Source: Flagellimonas algicola (GTDB lineage Bacteria > Bacteroidota > Bacteroidia > Flavobacteriales > Flavobacteriaceae). Taken from it: DNA of 64,000 nt. Shown here one piece after another: positions 54,601 through 62,939 of the stretch. The translations under genes and the position numbers were made by a program. The stretch lies in NCBI RefSeq assembly GCF_005937185.1, contig NZ_VCNI01000001.1:554657-618656 (forward strand). The letters run 5' to 3'. The notes under the pieces were generated by a model. The model was not told the origin of the DNA, did no database searches, and saw nothing but the letters and a program-made list of their open reading frames with translations. Positions within the stretch are counted from its first letter, which is position 1. Every line of letters starts with the position of its first letter.

Positions 54601-54887
54601 TGCAGGCCATCAAAAAGACAATGAGTGGTAGCCCATCCAGAAATGAGGTAGGGGAGAAGAACCCACCTTCACCGGCAGATGGAGCATTTATTGGGCAGGT
54701 GGCATTGGGCAATACCTACGGGCCTACGGGTAACCACAAAGCAGCTCTTCAAAGGGCCAGCAAGCAATTGAGCGATGTTAAAAAGGAACTTAACGCGCTA
54801 ATACAGAATACCATTCCGTCCATTGAGGCAGAACTGAAAGCGGCTGGCGCACCTTGGATAGAAGGGCAAGGCCTAATTGAGGATTGA
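51636..54887 (+). CDS. VPS10 / BNR-repeat secreted protein
   Basis: 1083 residues with a signal peptide (AILFLFVFSLHLTAQ). The first ~750 residues are a large beta-propeller built from sortilin/BNR-type repeats with Asp-box-like units (STDGGKTW, SKNGGASW, SSDKGNSW, TSNGGATW, TENGGSSW). After an Ig-like beta domain (VVNSVMGTNKKGFNRVSWNL), a C-terminal helical region of ~170 residues follows (FREQFQAFQQNMTATN onwards). Related proteins are annotated as glycosyl hydrolase; no catalytic site is apparent. It is secreted or surface-bound. It is followed 8 nt later by a methyltransferase gene. Confidence 0.82.
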   Translation: MKHRLRIYSAILFLFVFSLHLTAQKTDSTTFKGLEFRSLGPALTSGRIADIAIHPKNESVWYVAVGSGGVWKTVNNGTTWKPIFDKQSSYSIGCVTIDPNNPSTIWVGTGENVGGRHVGFGDGIYVSHDEGKTWKNMGLKSSEHLSEIIVHPDNSNVIMVASQGPLWSKGGQRGFYKSTDGGKTWRKTLGNNEWTGVTDIAMDPTNPDVIYAATWDRHRTVAALMGGGPGSGLHKSTDGGDTWTKLSNGLPKSNMGKIGFALSPFNNETLYAAIELDRRKGGVYISKNGGASWKKQSDAVGGATGPHYYQELYASPHHEGKLFLMNNVVQVSDDHGKTFTSMNEEKKHVDSHAMAFKKSDPNYVLFGTDGGLYESYDLTKTWRYFGNLPLTQYYKVAVDDSAPFYNIYGGTQDNGSHGGPSRTASSAGILNSDWWITLGADGHQSATEPGNPDITYGEFQQGWLWRIDQTTGETVFIQPQPAAGEPHERFNWDAPILVSPHNPTRLYFASYRVWKSENRGDEWTAISGDLTRNEERLNLPIMGRQQSWDNSWDVLAMSNYNTITSLAESPIQEGLIYAGTDDGILQVTENGGSSWRKINLGTIKGVPSRAFVNDVRADLYDANTVYLVLDNHKEGDFKPYILKSSDKGNSWTFINGNLPKRLITWRIVQDHKKKGLLFAATEFGIYFTSNGGATWMQLEGGLPTISFRDITIQRREDDLVGASFGRGFYVLDDISALRDFDASKMGEATLYKVKPAYWYIEKDEVYGQGNTQYAAKNPSYGAVFTYFLPEKLKTLKEARVKREKTLNKQNSSIAFPGWEALDKENNQEKPELVLLVRDARGNVVNSVMGTNKKGFNRVSWNLKYADRTGIKLEKPKGDDDDFLGSPYTATPGKYSVTLYQRVNGELKELSGAQNFEVKPLRKGALPAKPTSEIDAFREQFQAFQQNMTATNTNLDRSIAKVDAMKRAFAQASNPTAALSTKLYELRSQLQAIKKTMSGSPSRNEVGEKNPPSPADGAFIGQVALGNTYGPTGNHKAALQRASKQLSDVKKELNALIQNTIPSIEAELKAAGAPWIEGQGLIED

Positions 54888-54895
54888 TTCCAAAG

Positions 54896-55540
54896 ATGAA
54901 AAAATACCATTCCACGCTTTGGCTTTTCTTTCTGGGTTTAGTTGTCTGTGAGGCACAATACACCGAGGAAGATTGGCCTGAGCGTGATTTATGGATGAAG
55001 ACCGAGTATCTCTTACAACTTTCTGGAATTGAAAGTGGTGATAAGGTTGCGGATATAGGATGCCACGAAGGTTATTTGTCCATTCGGTTGGCACGCCTGG
55101 TTAAGGATGAGGGTAGGGTATATGCCGTAGATGTACGCTCAGACCGACTGGAAACTTTGAGGGAAAATGCGGCTGACCGCAACCTTAAAAACATCATTAC
55201 CATTAGAGGGGATTATGACGACCCAAAACTTCCAGAGGATGAACTCGATGCCATATTCATAATAGACACCTATCATGAAATGGATTCCCATGAGAAAATC
55301 CTGAGACATGTCAAGGATGCTTTAAAAGTGGGAGGCAAGGTGATACTGTTGGAAAAATTGAAGGACAGGGTCCGGGGAAAATCCAGAAGAGATCAGGTCA
55401 ATGCCCATTCCTTGGGACCTAAATATGTTCGAAGGGAATTGCGTCAAGCCGGCTTTACCGTAATTTCTGAAATCGGGGATCATGGTGACTGGGAACGTGA
55501 TGACAGCAAACAAATGTGGATAATCATTGCCCAAAAATAG
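54896..55540 (+). CDS. class I methyltransferase with an N-terminal signal peptide
   Basis: 214 residues from the ATG at 54896 (MKKYHSTLWLFFLGLVVCEAQ, a typical signal peptide with a Sec cleavage pattern). Then the SAM-dependent Rossmann core: motif I VADIGCHEGYLSI near residue 58, VYAVDVRSDRL, and FIIDTYHEMDSHEKILRHV. The His in TYHEMD occupies the usual motif IV region. Methyltransferases need cytoplasmic SAM, so the signal peptide is odd: either it is uncleaved and acts as a membrane anchor, or the protein is exported and does not methylate. It starts 8 nt after the VPS10 gene. Confidence 0.75.
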   Translation: MKKYHSTLWLFFLGLVVCEAQYTEEDWPERDLWMKTEYLLQLSGIESGDKVADIGCHEGYLSIRLARLVKDEGRVYAVDVRSDRLETLRENAADRNLKNIITIRGDYDDPKLPEDELDAIFIIDTYHEMDSHEKILRHVKDALKVGGKVILLEKLKDRVRGKSRRDQVNAHSLGPKYVRRELRQAGFTVISEIGDHGDWERDDSKQMWIIIAQK

Positions 55541-55542
55541 CC

Positions 55543-56208
55543 TTAATCCCGCTCCACTTCCTCTATCATTTGATCAAAAGAAGTAATCCAGCTATACAGT
55601 TTTCCTCCTAGACTGATTATAGGGTTAGACAAGGAATCCATTTCTTGGGTGGATTTGGCCAAAAACTTGCCCAATTGTTCCTTTACTTCCGGTTTTTCAT
55701 CCAACGAAACACTTCTAAAAATGTAATTTTTGGAATTTAATTGATTTACAATGCTATCACAGCTGGCACAACCAGAGGAAGTGTAAATGGTAATTTGCTT
55801 TTTGGGTTTGATTTTGGGAGGGGGAATGTCCAGGACCTCAAATTCCTTTTTCAATGCCCGCTTGGACAAACTGTCGTTGGTCTTTAACGTTTTGGTGTAA
55901 ACCGGTTGCTTGTCCCGTAACAAGATAATGGTCTTCAGATGTACCCTGGAAGCAGCAGGAACCCTTACCCATCTAGGCTTTGCAGCACTCTGCCTAAAAT
56001 TGGTTCCCTTTACTTCGAACAAAACGTCATAGTCAGTAAACGTCCTGTTCTCGGCAAAAAAGGCAATTCGGTTCTTGCTTTTGGTTTCTGTTACCTTAAC
56101 TGGTCCTACTTGTGCTGTTAGGTGAGATACTATAAAACAAAGCACCAGGGTTAACACCTTTTTCAACGTATGTAATGCACAAATTTCTTTGTAAACGGAT
56201 AATTGCAT
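55543..56208 (-). CDS. exported protein with C-terminal glutaredoxin-like domain
   Basis: 221 residues from the ATG at 56206-56208; a TTG at 56166 would give a shorter product starting right at the signal LKKVLTLVLCFIVSHLTAQ. The middle is a beta domain (VLFEVKGTNFRQSAAKPRWVRVPAASRVHLKTIILL) and residues ~130-220 have a thioredoxin-like fold with CASC (ITIYTSSGCASCDSIVNQL), i.e. CxxC, and a cis-Pro-like NPIISLG. It would act on periplasmic disulfides or as an adaptor. It converges on the methyltransferase with 2 nt between stops. Confidence 0.65.
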   Translation of the reverse strand: MQLSVYKEICALHTLKKVLTLVLCFIVSHLTAQVGPVKVTETKSKNRIAFFAENRTFTDYDVLFEVKGTNFRQSAAKPRWVRVPAASRVHLKTIILLRDKQPVYTKTLKTNDSLSKRALKKEFEVLDIPPPKIKPKKQITIYTSSGCASCDSIVNQLNSKNYIFRSVSLDEKPEVKEQLGKFLAKSTQEMDSLSNPIISLGGKLYSWITSFDQMIEEVERD

Positions 56209-56344
56209 ACCGTAAAATAAGACAAATCCTTGGATTTTTACTGATATTCGGAATGAAGAGCGCATTTTATCGATTTGTCCCCTTTGGCGACACTAAAGCC
56301 CTTTCTTGTTACGTTAGTGCAAACAACACATAAACTATAGTAAC

Positions 56345-57133
56345 ATGGACAGACTGAACAGAACCTGGAAAGCCTTGGCCTTATTTTCGTTGATAATAGC
56401 TGGTTTTCAATCTTGTAGTGAGGATGCTACCTCCACGGGTGACCAAATACTAACGGAAGCAAACCTTCAAACTATTTTAAGCACTGATGATATTGCCGGA
56501 ACTGCGGATAACGCCTTGGCAGAATTGTTTGCCAATAGCGCAACGGCTAAATCGGCCAAGGGAAGTAACGACTGTTATTCTGCGGAGTACACGGATACTG
56601 GATTTGTGGCCACTTTTAATAACTGTGTCCTGAATGGTACAGATAACGTTAATGGCACATTGACCGTTACCTATGAAGTTGGAAATGAAACTGCCGCCTT
56701 TACAGCAGTATATGAAGACTTTTATGTAGGTGACATCAAAATCAATGGTACACGAATCTATGCGCTGTCTGCCAACTCAGAGCAGAATACAATTTCATTT
56801 ACTGTAGAGAGTGATATGACCATTGAGATGGAGGATGGAAGCATTGTTTCTGAAAATGGAACCAAAACTTTTAGCTTTACCTTTGGTGATTCCTTGGAAA
56901 ACAGCACATTTAGTTTATCAGGAACCTGGCAAGTTGAGGCCGATGGCGACACCTATTCGGTGACCACCGTAAATGACCTTCAGGGTGCCTTGGGTTGCGA
57001 ATACTTGACCAGCGGAAGTATGAACGTTGCCAAAAATGGTTTGACCATCTTAGTTGATTTTGGCGATGGAGAATGCGACGATGATGCAACCTTAACATAT
57101 CCCGACGGCACCGTCCAAGATATCAAACTTTAA
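56345..57133 (+). CDS. hypothetical lipoprotein
   Basis: 262 residues. The signal LFSLIIAGFQSC gives a lipoprotein. Beyond it the protein is Thr/Asn/Asp-rich and strand-rich (GTLTVTYEVGNETAAFTAVYED; FTVESDMTIEMEDGSIVSENGTKTFSFTFGD), like an exported beta-sandwich, with four Cys that may form two disulfides. Typical surface lipoprotein architecture; no family recognised. A strong terminator follows. Confidence 0.7.
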   Translation: MDRLNRTWKALALFSLIIAGFQSCSEDATSTGDQILTEANLQTILSTDDIAGTADNALAELFANSATAKSAKGSNDCYSAEYTDTGFVATFNNCVLNGTDNVNGTLTVTYEVGNETAAFTAVYEDFYVGDIKINGTRIYALSANSEQNTISFTVESDMTIEMEDGSIVSENGTKTFSFTFGDSLENSTFSLSGTWQVEADGDTYSVTTVNDLQGALGCEYLTSGSMNVAKNGLTILVDFGDGECDDDATLTYPDGTVQDIKL

Positions 57134-57152
57134 AACAAGATATTTACATCAT

Positions 57153-57185
57153 GAAAAAGACCACCTGTAAAAGGTGGTCTTTTTC
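57153..57185. terminator. strong bidirectional terminator
   Basis: A 14-bp perfect stem (57153-57166 with 57172-57185) and 5-nt loop, with A-run and T-run at its ends. It ends the lipoprotein transcript on the plus strand and the copper operon on the minus strand (stop 57203). Confidence 0.88.
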
Positions 57186-57202
57186 ATTCTTAAAGAATTC
57201 GC

Positions 57203-58060
57203 TTAAAACTCCAATTCAAAATATAAACTACTACTTTCGTTATCGTCTGTAACTTCCTCTCCCTTAATTACTTCACTACTTTCATTTTTCAATATCATAT
57301 TGATTTTCCAGTATCCCGTCATAGTCAAGGACAGCTTTCCTTGATAGCTTTTGGATTCGGCGTCGTAAACAAGGGGTTCATTGTTGGGTGAACTATGGTT
57401 GCCCATACCCGGCATCCGGGGATCAATATTTACCCTATAATTTTCCACTATGGGGAAGGATATCATGTTCTCCATTTTAAACAGCATTGCTGCTATGTCA
57501 TTTACCGCAACTTCGGGCTCCAAAGGCATCATGGCCAGGACATAACGTGTTTCATCTGATCCCATAAACACGGAAACCCGTTGATTTCCGTCAGTAGGTG
57601 CCGTCACTTCAATATGCTCGGATACGTAATACGATTGCCCGTCTATGGTAAATTCCACTTCCATTTCCCAATATTCCTCTGAGTTGCCCGGCATTTGAAA
57701 TACCGCGTAACCTTTATAGACCGAGGCATTCTCAGTCACTGATATGCTGGATGTTGGGCAGGAATGCATCATTTCTGTCATGTGCATCATCGGCTTCCAG
57801 GAAATATCCGCATTGGAGATATACGTATCGCTTGACTCATCTTTAATTCGAAGAAAGAGTTCATTGTAACCAACAGTAAATGCTTGCTGGGCTTCTGAAT
57901 AAATCTCCACGCTATGGGTATTGGATACAATAGCGGTCAGCATTACATAATCCGATAGGGGGTTATCATCAATTATTATAGGGTCGTCTTCACTGTCAGA
58001 ACAGGACGAAAATCCCAATATCAGTGTTAGTGCTATTAAAAAAGGTCTTATTGTTTTCAT
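57203..58060 (-). CDS. Met/His-rich lipoprotein, probable copper-binding partner of the receptor
   Basis: 285 residues; signal ILGFSSC gives a lipoprotein. Two beta-sandwich halves resemble YtkA/FixH-like domains. Met/His clusters are present: KPMMHMTEMMHS near residue 90 and DPRMPGMGNHSS near 210, typical of Cu(I)-binding proteins. It starts 27 nt after the TonB receptor stop in the same direction. I infer a periplasmic or surface copper-binding role in the operon; the biochemistry is not shown. Confidence 0.7.
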   Translation of the reverse strand: MKTIRPFLIALTLILGFSSCSDSEDDPIIIDDNPLSDYVMLTAIVSNTHSVEIYSEAQQAFTVGYNELFLRIKDESSDTYISNADISWKPMMHMTEMMHSCPTSSISVTENASVYKGYAVFQMPGNSEEYWEMEVEFTIDGQSYYVSEHIEVTAPTDGNQRVSVFMGSDETRYVLAMMPLEPEVAVNDIAAMLFKMENMISFPIVENYRVNIDPRMPGMGNHSSPNNEPLVYDAESKSYQGKLSLTMTGYWKINMILKNESSEVIKGEEVTDDNESSSLYFELEF

Positions 58061-58087
58061 AGTTGATGTATTTCTGTTTTTAATGAT

Positions 58088-60157
58088 TTAATTAATGGCG
58101 TAGGAAACGGTCATATAAAAATTCCGCCCCATTCTTGGAATATTGTTCCAATCGGTATAGGTGGAGTAGAAGGTGTCAAACATATTCTCAACTCCAGCTT
58201 TTACAAGCATTTTGTCTTTCTGAATGGAAAAGGTCTTTCCCAAAGACGCCGAGAATACCGTATATGCGGCTGTTCGGTCTTCTCCAAACTCCGGATTGAA
58301 GTTCACCTGATCAGCTGCACCACGCATGCTAAAGGAACCTGAAAAACTTCCATTTCCGTATTGCAATTGTGCTGCATACGAAAGCGGGCTTATAAAAGGG
58401 AGGTTTCTATCATCTTGATCCTTACCCCGATGGTAGGTAACGGTACCACTGAGGTCAAGGGCAGGACTAAACTTATAGCCGGCATCTAAACCAAGATTGT
58501 ATAGCGCTGCATAATCCAGGTTATTATAGACCTTGACACCTTCAGCACCAATGGTCATAACATCTAGATTAGGGCTTATCTCTCCAATGATATAATCCAT
58601 GGTATGGAAATAATTGGCATCCAATCCAAGACTGAGTTTTTCCAAAGGCACGGAAAGTTTCAATTTGGCCTCAAGAGCTTTCTCGTTCTTTAAGTCTGGA
58701 TTCCCAATGTAGTCATGATTGTCAAAACTGTTGAACAGATAAAATCCAAAGCCTTCAGACACCGTGGGAGCCCTGTCGCCGTAGGACACGCCACCCGTAA
58801 AGTGAACGGTCTTGAACTTCTTGTGAAACTGCGCGGCCACACTTTTTAAAAATCGGGTTTGACGTTGTTCCATTTCTGGATAAAAGATGCGCAGACTGTT
58901 AAGCCCAAAAGAATCGGCAACATTAAACCCTTGAAATGTAGCTCTAGTGGACAATTTTAAGGTGCCTCCTTGCAGCCCAATAGTGTCCTCTCCATAAAAG
59001 CCGGTATTCAGGGTTCGAACATCGGGCCAGGTCAGCATAAACATTTCTTGCTGATTGGGGTCATTGGGATACATGGTCATCTCCGCTAAAGAGCGATTGT
59101 AAAATCCATCCAGCTTGAGTAGCAATGTATGATCATCCAATTTTAATTGGGCCTGGGAAAAATATCCGTAAGTATCGCTCCATCCCGGCATATCCATTCG
59201 AATAGGAACATCCGGACGCTGGCTATCATCCATCACATGTGTAATGGAATTGGCATACAGTTTGGTTTCCCATTGCTCAAACTCTCCGATAAAATTGGAT
59301 TGCTCCCAGCTAACCGAACCGATTAAAGCCCTTGCCAAAGAAACATCCATGGGCAAGGCCGGATACCCAACATCACGGGCCTCATCAAAAATAAAACTGG
59401 CCAAAAACTGTTTTCCTTCGGCAACCTTATATCCGGCATTGGCAGAGAGATTATACTTTTCAAATTGGGAATAGGCGATTTCCTCACCATTACCATCCAC
59501 ATAATTATCTGCCTTGCGATAAATAATATCCGTATCCAGATAAAACTGTTCATTGGAATAGTTGAGTTCCCCACCCACAATTTGGGCCATATTGTTGCTT
59601 TCGAACCCTGTTTCAATGGATGCGGTCCAATCCAGAGGTCTAAAATTGCTCTTCTCCAAACGTAGGTCTATGGCGCCCCCAATGGTTGCACCCTGTTTGG
59701 CTCCCTGCTGTCCGCCGGTCACATGAACATCGGACAGATTGGAAACATCCACGTAGGAGGTTATCGGATCCATACGGTCCGTGCAGGCTCCAAAAATGCG
59801 CATCCCATCAATGGTAACTGCCAAACGTTCGGTGCCCATGTCATTTAATATGGGCTCCCAGGCATAGGCTCCACGTTTTATCAAGTTTACTTTTTTGGAA
59901 GACTCCAAATATTCATCCAGAGTGGAAAGCGGTTTGTGATGCGAATTGTGCTCCAAGGATTTTTTATATGAAGAAATAAGAATGACCTCCTCCAAACTAA
60001 CCGGCAAAATGGTTTGGGTAAGGGAGTCCATTTGGAACTCTTGTCCATACAACTGCCCAAATAATGGAAAAAGACAGAGGTAAGCGAGGACCAAGACTTT
60101 ATTTCCAGGGGCAATTTCACCTAAAGAAAAACGCCCAAGATTACTATTGATTTTCAT
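58088..60157 (-). CDS. TonB-dependent copper receptor (OprC/NosA-like)
   Basis: 689 residues: signal peptide, a plug domain starting near residue 55 (EEVILISSYKKSL) and an ~500-residue beta-barrel ending in the C-terminal aromatic strand FYMTVSYAIN. Two features match the copper receptors OprC and NosA: CTDRM (Cys125, Met129; a CxxxM motif) in the plug and HVM (His307, Met309; HxM) in the barrel, the residues that coordinate Cu in OprC. It would import copper across the outer membrane. There is no SusD partner. Confidence 0.8.
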   Translation of the reverse strand: MKINSNLGRFSLGEIAPGNKVLVLAYLCLFPLFGQLYGQEFQMDSLTQTILPVSLEEVILISSYKKSLEHNSHHKPLSTLDEYLESSKKVNLIKRGAYAWEPILNDMGTERLAVTIDGMRIFGACTDRMDPITSYVDVSNLSDVHVTGGQQGAKQGATIGGAIDLRLEKSNFRPLDWTASIETGFESNNMAQIVGGELNYSNEQFYLDTDIIYRKADNYVDGNGEEIAYSQFEKYNLSANAGYKVAEGKQFLASFIFDEARDVGYPALPMDVSLARALIGSVSWEQSNFIGEFEQWETKLYANSITHVMDDSQRPDVPIRMDMPGWSDTYGYFSQAQLKLDDHTLLLKLDGFYNRSLAEMTMYPNDPNQQEMFMLTWPDVRTLNTGFYGEDTIGLQGGTLKLSTRATFQGFNVADSFGLNSLRIFYPEMEQRQTRFLKSVAAQFHKKFKTVHFTGGVSYGDRAPTVSEGFGFYLFNSFDNHDYIGNPDLKNEKALEAKLKLSVPLEKLSLGLDANYFHTMDYIIGEISPNLDVMTIGAEGVKVYNNLDYAALYNLGLDAGYKFSPALDLSGTVTYHRGKDQDDRNLPFISPLSYAAQLQYGNGSFSGSFSMRGAADQVNFNPEFGEDRTAAYTVFSASLGKTFSIQKDKMLVKAGVENMFDTFYSTYTDWNNIPRMGRNFYMTVSYAIN

Positions 60158-60248
60158 CCTGATTATTGTTTATAAATTTTCGAAAAGAAAGGGTAGCAGC
60201 TATCCATAAGACATGGCCTATTTGGACAAACAACTACAATGGGCAACA

Positions 60249-60626
60249 TTAGGAAATCTCAGGAGGCTGGCTTATATCCTCTGCAAAAAGCATGGGAAAT
60301 AGGAGGGAAGTATGATTAAAATTTTCATCTGATTTACTGGTAAATTGGATTGCTAGTCCAGTCTCTAATAAGGACTGGAAAAAGACGGGATGCTGAATCT
60401 CGGTATTTGGGTTATGTTCCCCAAATGGATTTTGTTCATCCTGACCCGAGCTTTTTTCCAATTGTTTGGCCAAGTAACATTTCCCATTGCATTGAAGCTG
60501 TGGTTTTTCCTTGTTTTCACAAAGCACTGTCGCGATATAGTTGTAGTTGACAACATATTCCACAATGGGCCAAAGCGGTCTCACCAGCATGGATAAAGCA
60601 ACGAAAAGAATCACACAGCTTTTCAT
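60249..60626 (-). CDS. small exported Cys-containing protein of the copper operon
   Basis: 125 residues from the ATG at 60624-60626, chosen because the longer frame (60668) begins inside the probable promoter. An N-terminal hydrophobic segment (KSCVILFVALSMLVRPLWPIV) acts as signal or anchor, followed by CENKEKPQLQCNGKCYLAKQL, three Cys in CxxxxxxxxxCxxxC spacing, suited to metal binding. It starts the operon that continues into the TonB receptor (91-nt gap). Function not established; a metal-handling role fits the context. Confidence 0.65.
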   Translation of the reverse strand: MKSCVILFVALSMLVRPLWPIVEYVVNYNYIATVLCENKEKPQLQCNGKCYLAKQLEKSSGQDEQNPFGEHNPNTEIQHPVFFQSLLETGLAIQFTSKSDENFNHTSLLFPMLFAEDISQPPEIS

Positions 60627-60631
60627 GCGCA

Positions 60632-60639
60632 CAAAATTA
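60632..60639 (-). promoter_or_regulatory. -7 box of the copper operon
   Basis: Read on the minus strand, TAATTTTG (TAnnTTTG) ends 5 nt before the ATG at 60626. A transcription start would fall at or just beside that ATG, so the mRNA may be leaderless. Confidence 0.45.
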
Positions 60640-60723
60640 GAGGGGGGTGGTTCCAAATAATATGACAATTATCAGATTTAGGATATTTATATCCTTTTTA
60701 CTTTTTCCGAATTAGGCATTGTC

Positions 60724-60754
60724 ACTTTCCAGATAGTTCAAACCATCCGGAAAA
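60724..60754. promoter_or_regulatory. imperfect palindrome between divergent genes
   Basis: Half-sites of ~14 bp (CTTTCCAGATAGTT and AACCATCCGGAAAAG) around a CA centre, with three mismatches. It lies between the copper operon and the deacetylase gene and could be an operator. Confidence 0.3.
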
Positions 60755-60852
60755 GTCCTGTTTTACAGCAGGATAGGTCGATTATTTTAAACTCAAGAGA
60801 TAATCCTGGAAACTATATCACGTATATTTGAAAGAACCACAAATCAGCAATT

Positions 60853-61842
60853 ATGGAAAGAAGATCATTTATAGGCAAAAGTGTTGCCATGGGATTGCTG
60901 CCCACCTTCCCAAAATCTTTTGAATACACCCAAAAGTTGAACAATACGGACAAGGTAGTCATAGAAAAACATGTGTCGGGAAAACCACATAAGGGCAAGG
61001 TCTTGGCGGCCATTCAACCCCACAATGATGATATTTCCCTATTTGCGGGAGGAACGGTGGCCAAGCTCATTCAAGAGGGGTACACTGGCTATTTGATTCG
61101 GACCAGCAATGATGACCATGCCGGTAGGGGAGCTACGGTGGGAGAGGTGATCTATAACAATGAAAAAGACAATGAACGTGTGGCCAAGGCTCTTGGAATA
61201 TCCAAAGTTTATGATTTGGGATACCGCAATCATCGTATGGACAATATCAGCATACAAGAGTTGCGAGGGAGACTTATTTTTTTGTTTCGCTTATTGAAAG
61301 TGGATACCATAATCACTTATGATCCTTGGGGGCACTACGAAGAAAACCCTGATCACTATATCACGGCAATGGCGGTAGAATCGGCACGGTGGATGTCTGG
61401 CGGACGCCTTGATTATCCCGAGCATTTTGAAGCGGGCTTGAAACCGCATGTTGCCGCAGAGCGCTATTATTTTGCCAGAGGACCGCAGTTGGTCAATAGG
61501 ATTGTGGAAATCACCGAAACTATAGACCGTAAAGTAGAGGCCAATGCCGTAATTGTGACCCAGGGCCCGGGTGGCGAAGCAGGGGCAAGACTTAAAAAAA
61601 GTTTATCCGAAAAAGGAAAATCCCTGCCCATTTTGGGCAATGATGATGCAACGGCCAACCGGAATTACATCAAGCACTTTGTTTTGGACAAGGATTCGCA
61701 GCGTATGCGGGGTGTACCTTCGGACAAGGAAATTGGCAAACCCTATGAACTGGAGTGGGCAGAGCGCTTCCATTATATTGGCCCTGAGCCTTCAATGTTA
61801 CAGGAGTATATAGAAGAACACGCTATTAGTGAGAAACCTTAG
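60853..61842 (+). CDS. PIG-L family deacetylase, exported
   Basis: 329 residues. The N-terminus RRSFIGKS...LLPTF looks like a Tat-type signal. Zinc motif PHNDD (56-60, in place of AHPDD) and the second-ligand region NPDHYITAM near 176 define the LmbE/PIG-L fold. These enzymes remove N-acetyl groups from sugars or related amides. Its acceptor is unknown. It is divergent from the copper operon across 226 nt that hold a near-palindrome (60724-60754). Confidence 0.83.
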   Translation: MERRSFIGKSVAMGLLPTFPKSFEYTQKLNNTDKVVIEKHVSGKPHKGKVLAAIQPHNDDISLFAGGTVAKLIQEGYTGYLIRTSNDDHAGRGATVGEVIYNNEKDNERVAKALGISKVYDLGYRNHRMDNISIQELRGRLIFLFRLLKVDTIITYDPWGHYEENPDHYITAMAVESARWMSGGRLDYPEHFEAGLKPHVAAERYYFARGPQLVNRIVEITETIDRKVEANAVIVTQGPGGEAGARLKKSLSEKGKSLPILGNDDATANRNYIKHFVLDKDSQRMRGVPSDKEIGKPYELEWAERFHYIGPEPSMLQEYIEEHAISEKP

Positions 61843-61988
61843 GTTCGGAGAAGAATCTTTCCGTTTATTTCCAGTTACCTTTCATACATCCATAGCTACC
61901 AGTGGCACAAATTGGGAAGTATGTTATGCTTGATCGGGATACATTTAAAGCTTTCAAATTGTAAATCCCCCCGCAAAATCAGTTTCAT

Positions 61989-62939
61989 ATGTTGAGGAAT
62001 TTAAAAATCCTTGCTTGTCAGCTGCTATCCATTTGGGCATTTTCACAAACGGATGGAAGTATTGTTGAACGGGTCGAGTTAAAGAATTTTGAGGAGCTTT
62101 TAACCTATATCCAAAATACGGAAGAAAGGGCAAGGGACAGTATAAAGTTGGATACAAGTCGGTTTGCGCATTTTGACAAAGTAGATGTTCAAGGGATTAC
62201 CTATTGGAGTGATAGTTTAAGAGTTAAGGGGTTCTTGTTGCAGCCCAAGAAGCCTGGAAAATATCCAGCAATTATTTACAATCGGGGAGGAAGTCTTGAA
62301 TTTGGGTCGCTTACCCATTATGTTTCGTCCATAGGATTGGGAGAGTTGGCTCGATTGGCCCACGAAGGGTATGTTATCGCCGCAAGTCAATACAGAGGTA
62401 ATGGTGGAAGCGAAGGGCAAGAGGAATATGGAGGCCGTGATATTAATGATGTTTTAAACCTGATACCCGTATTGGCAGCTGAGCCTAAGGCAGACGTTTC
62501 CCGGTTGGGGATGTTTGGATGGAGCAGAGGAAGCATGACTTCGTTTTTGACCTTAAAACGAACGGACAAATTCAAAGCTATGGCCATTGGTGGTCCTTCA
62601 ACTGATATTTTAAGAACGGCCATTGATGATCCAGAATTGGATGAATGGTGGTCCGAATTCATTCCCAATTACAATGTAAACAAGAAGGCAGTCCTGGAAA
62701 GAAGATCACCCATATATTGGGTGCATGAACTGCCCAAAACTGTTCCCATTCTAATTTTGCAAGGTGAAAATGACGCATCGATACCGCCAGAATATACTTT
62801 GGATTTTGCTAAAAAGCTTAGTAAGCATAAAGTGCCCTACAAATTGGTCAAGTACGTTAACGGTACACATTCATTAAAGGAAGTGCGGGATGAATATTTT
62901 GAAGAATTGTATGCTTGGTTTGGGAGGTATTTGAAGTAG
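61989..62939 (+). CDS. prolyl-oligopeptidase-type alpha/beta hydrolase, exported
   Basis: 316 residues with a signal peptide (ILACQLLSIWAFSQ). The serine elbow GWSRGSM places the nucleophile near residue 178; Asp in QGENDASIPPEY and His in NGTHSLKE complete the triad. AIIYNRGG near residue 92 contributes the oxyanion hole. It belongs to the S9 peptidase-like hydrolases and acts on short peptides or esters. No operon partner; 146 nt separate it from the deacetylase. Confidence 0.85.
   Translation: MLRNLKILACQLLSIWAFSQTDGSIVERVELKNFEELLTYIQNTEERARDSIKLDTSRFAHFDKVDVQGITYWSDSLRVKGFLLQPKKPGKYPAIIYNRGGSLEFGSLTHYVSSIGLGELARLAHEGYVIAASQYRGNGGSEGQEEYGGRDINDVLNLIPVLAAEPKADVSRLGMFGWSRGSMTSFLTLKRTDKFKAMAIGGPSTDILRTAIDDPELDEWWSEFIPNYNVNKKAVLERRSPIYWVHELPKTVPILILQGENDASIPPEYTLDFAKKLSKHKVPYKLVKYVNGTHSLKEVRDEYFEELYAWFGRYLK

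Noticed and set aside
60669-60700. AGGATA/TATCCT hairpin with T-run near the copper operon
   Set aside because: Only six or seven A/T-rich pairs; no transcript on the plus strand is known to end there.
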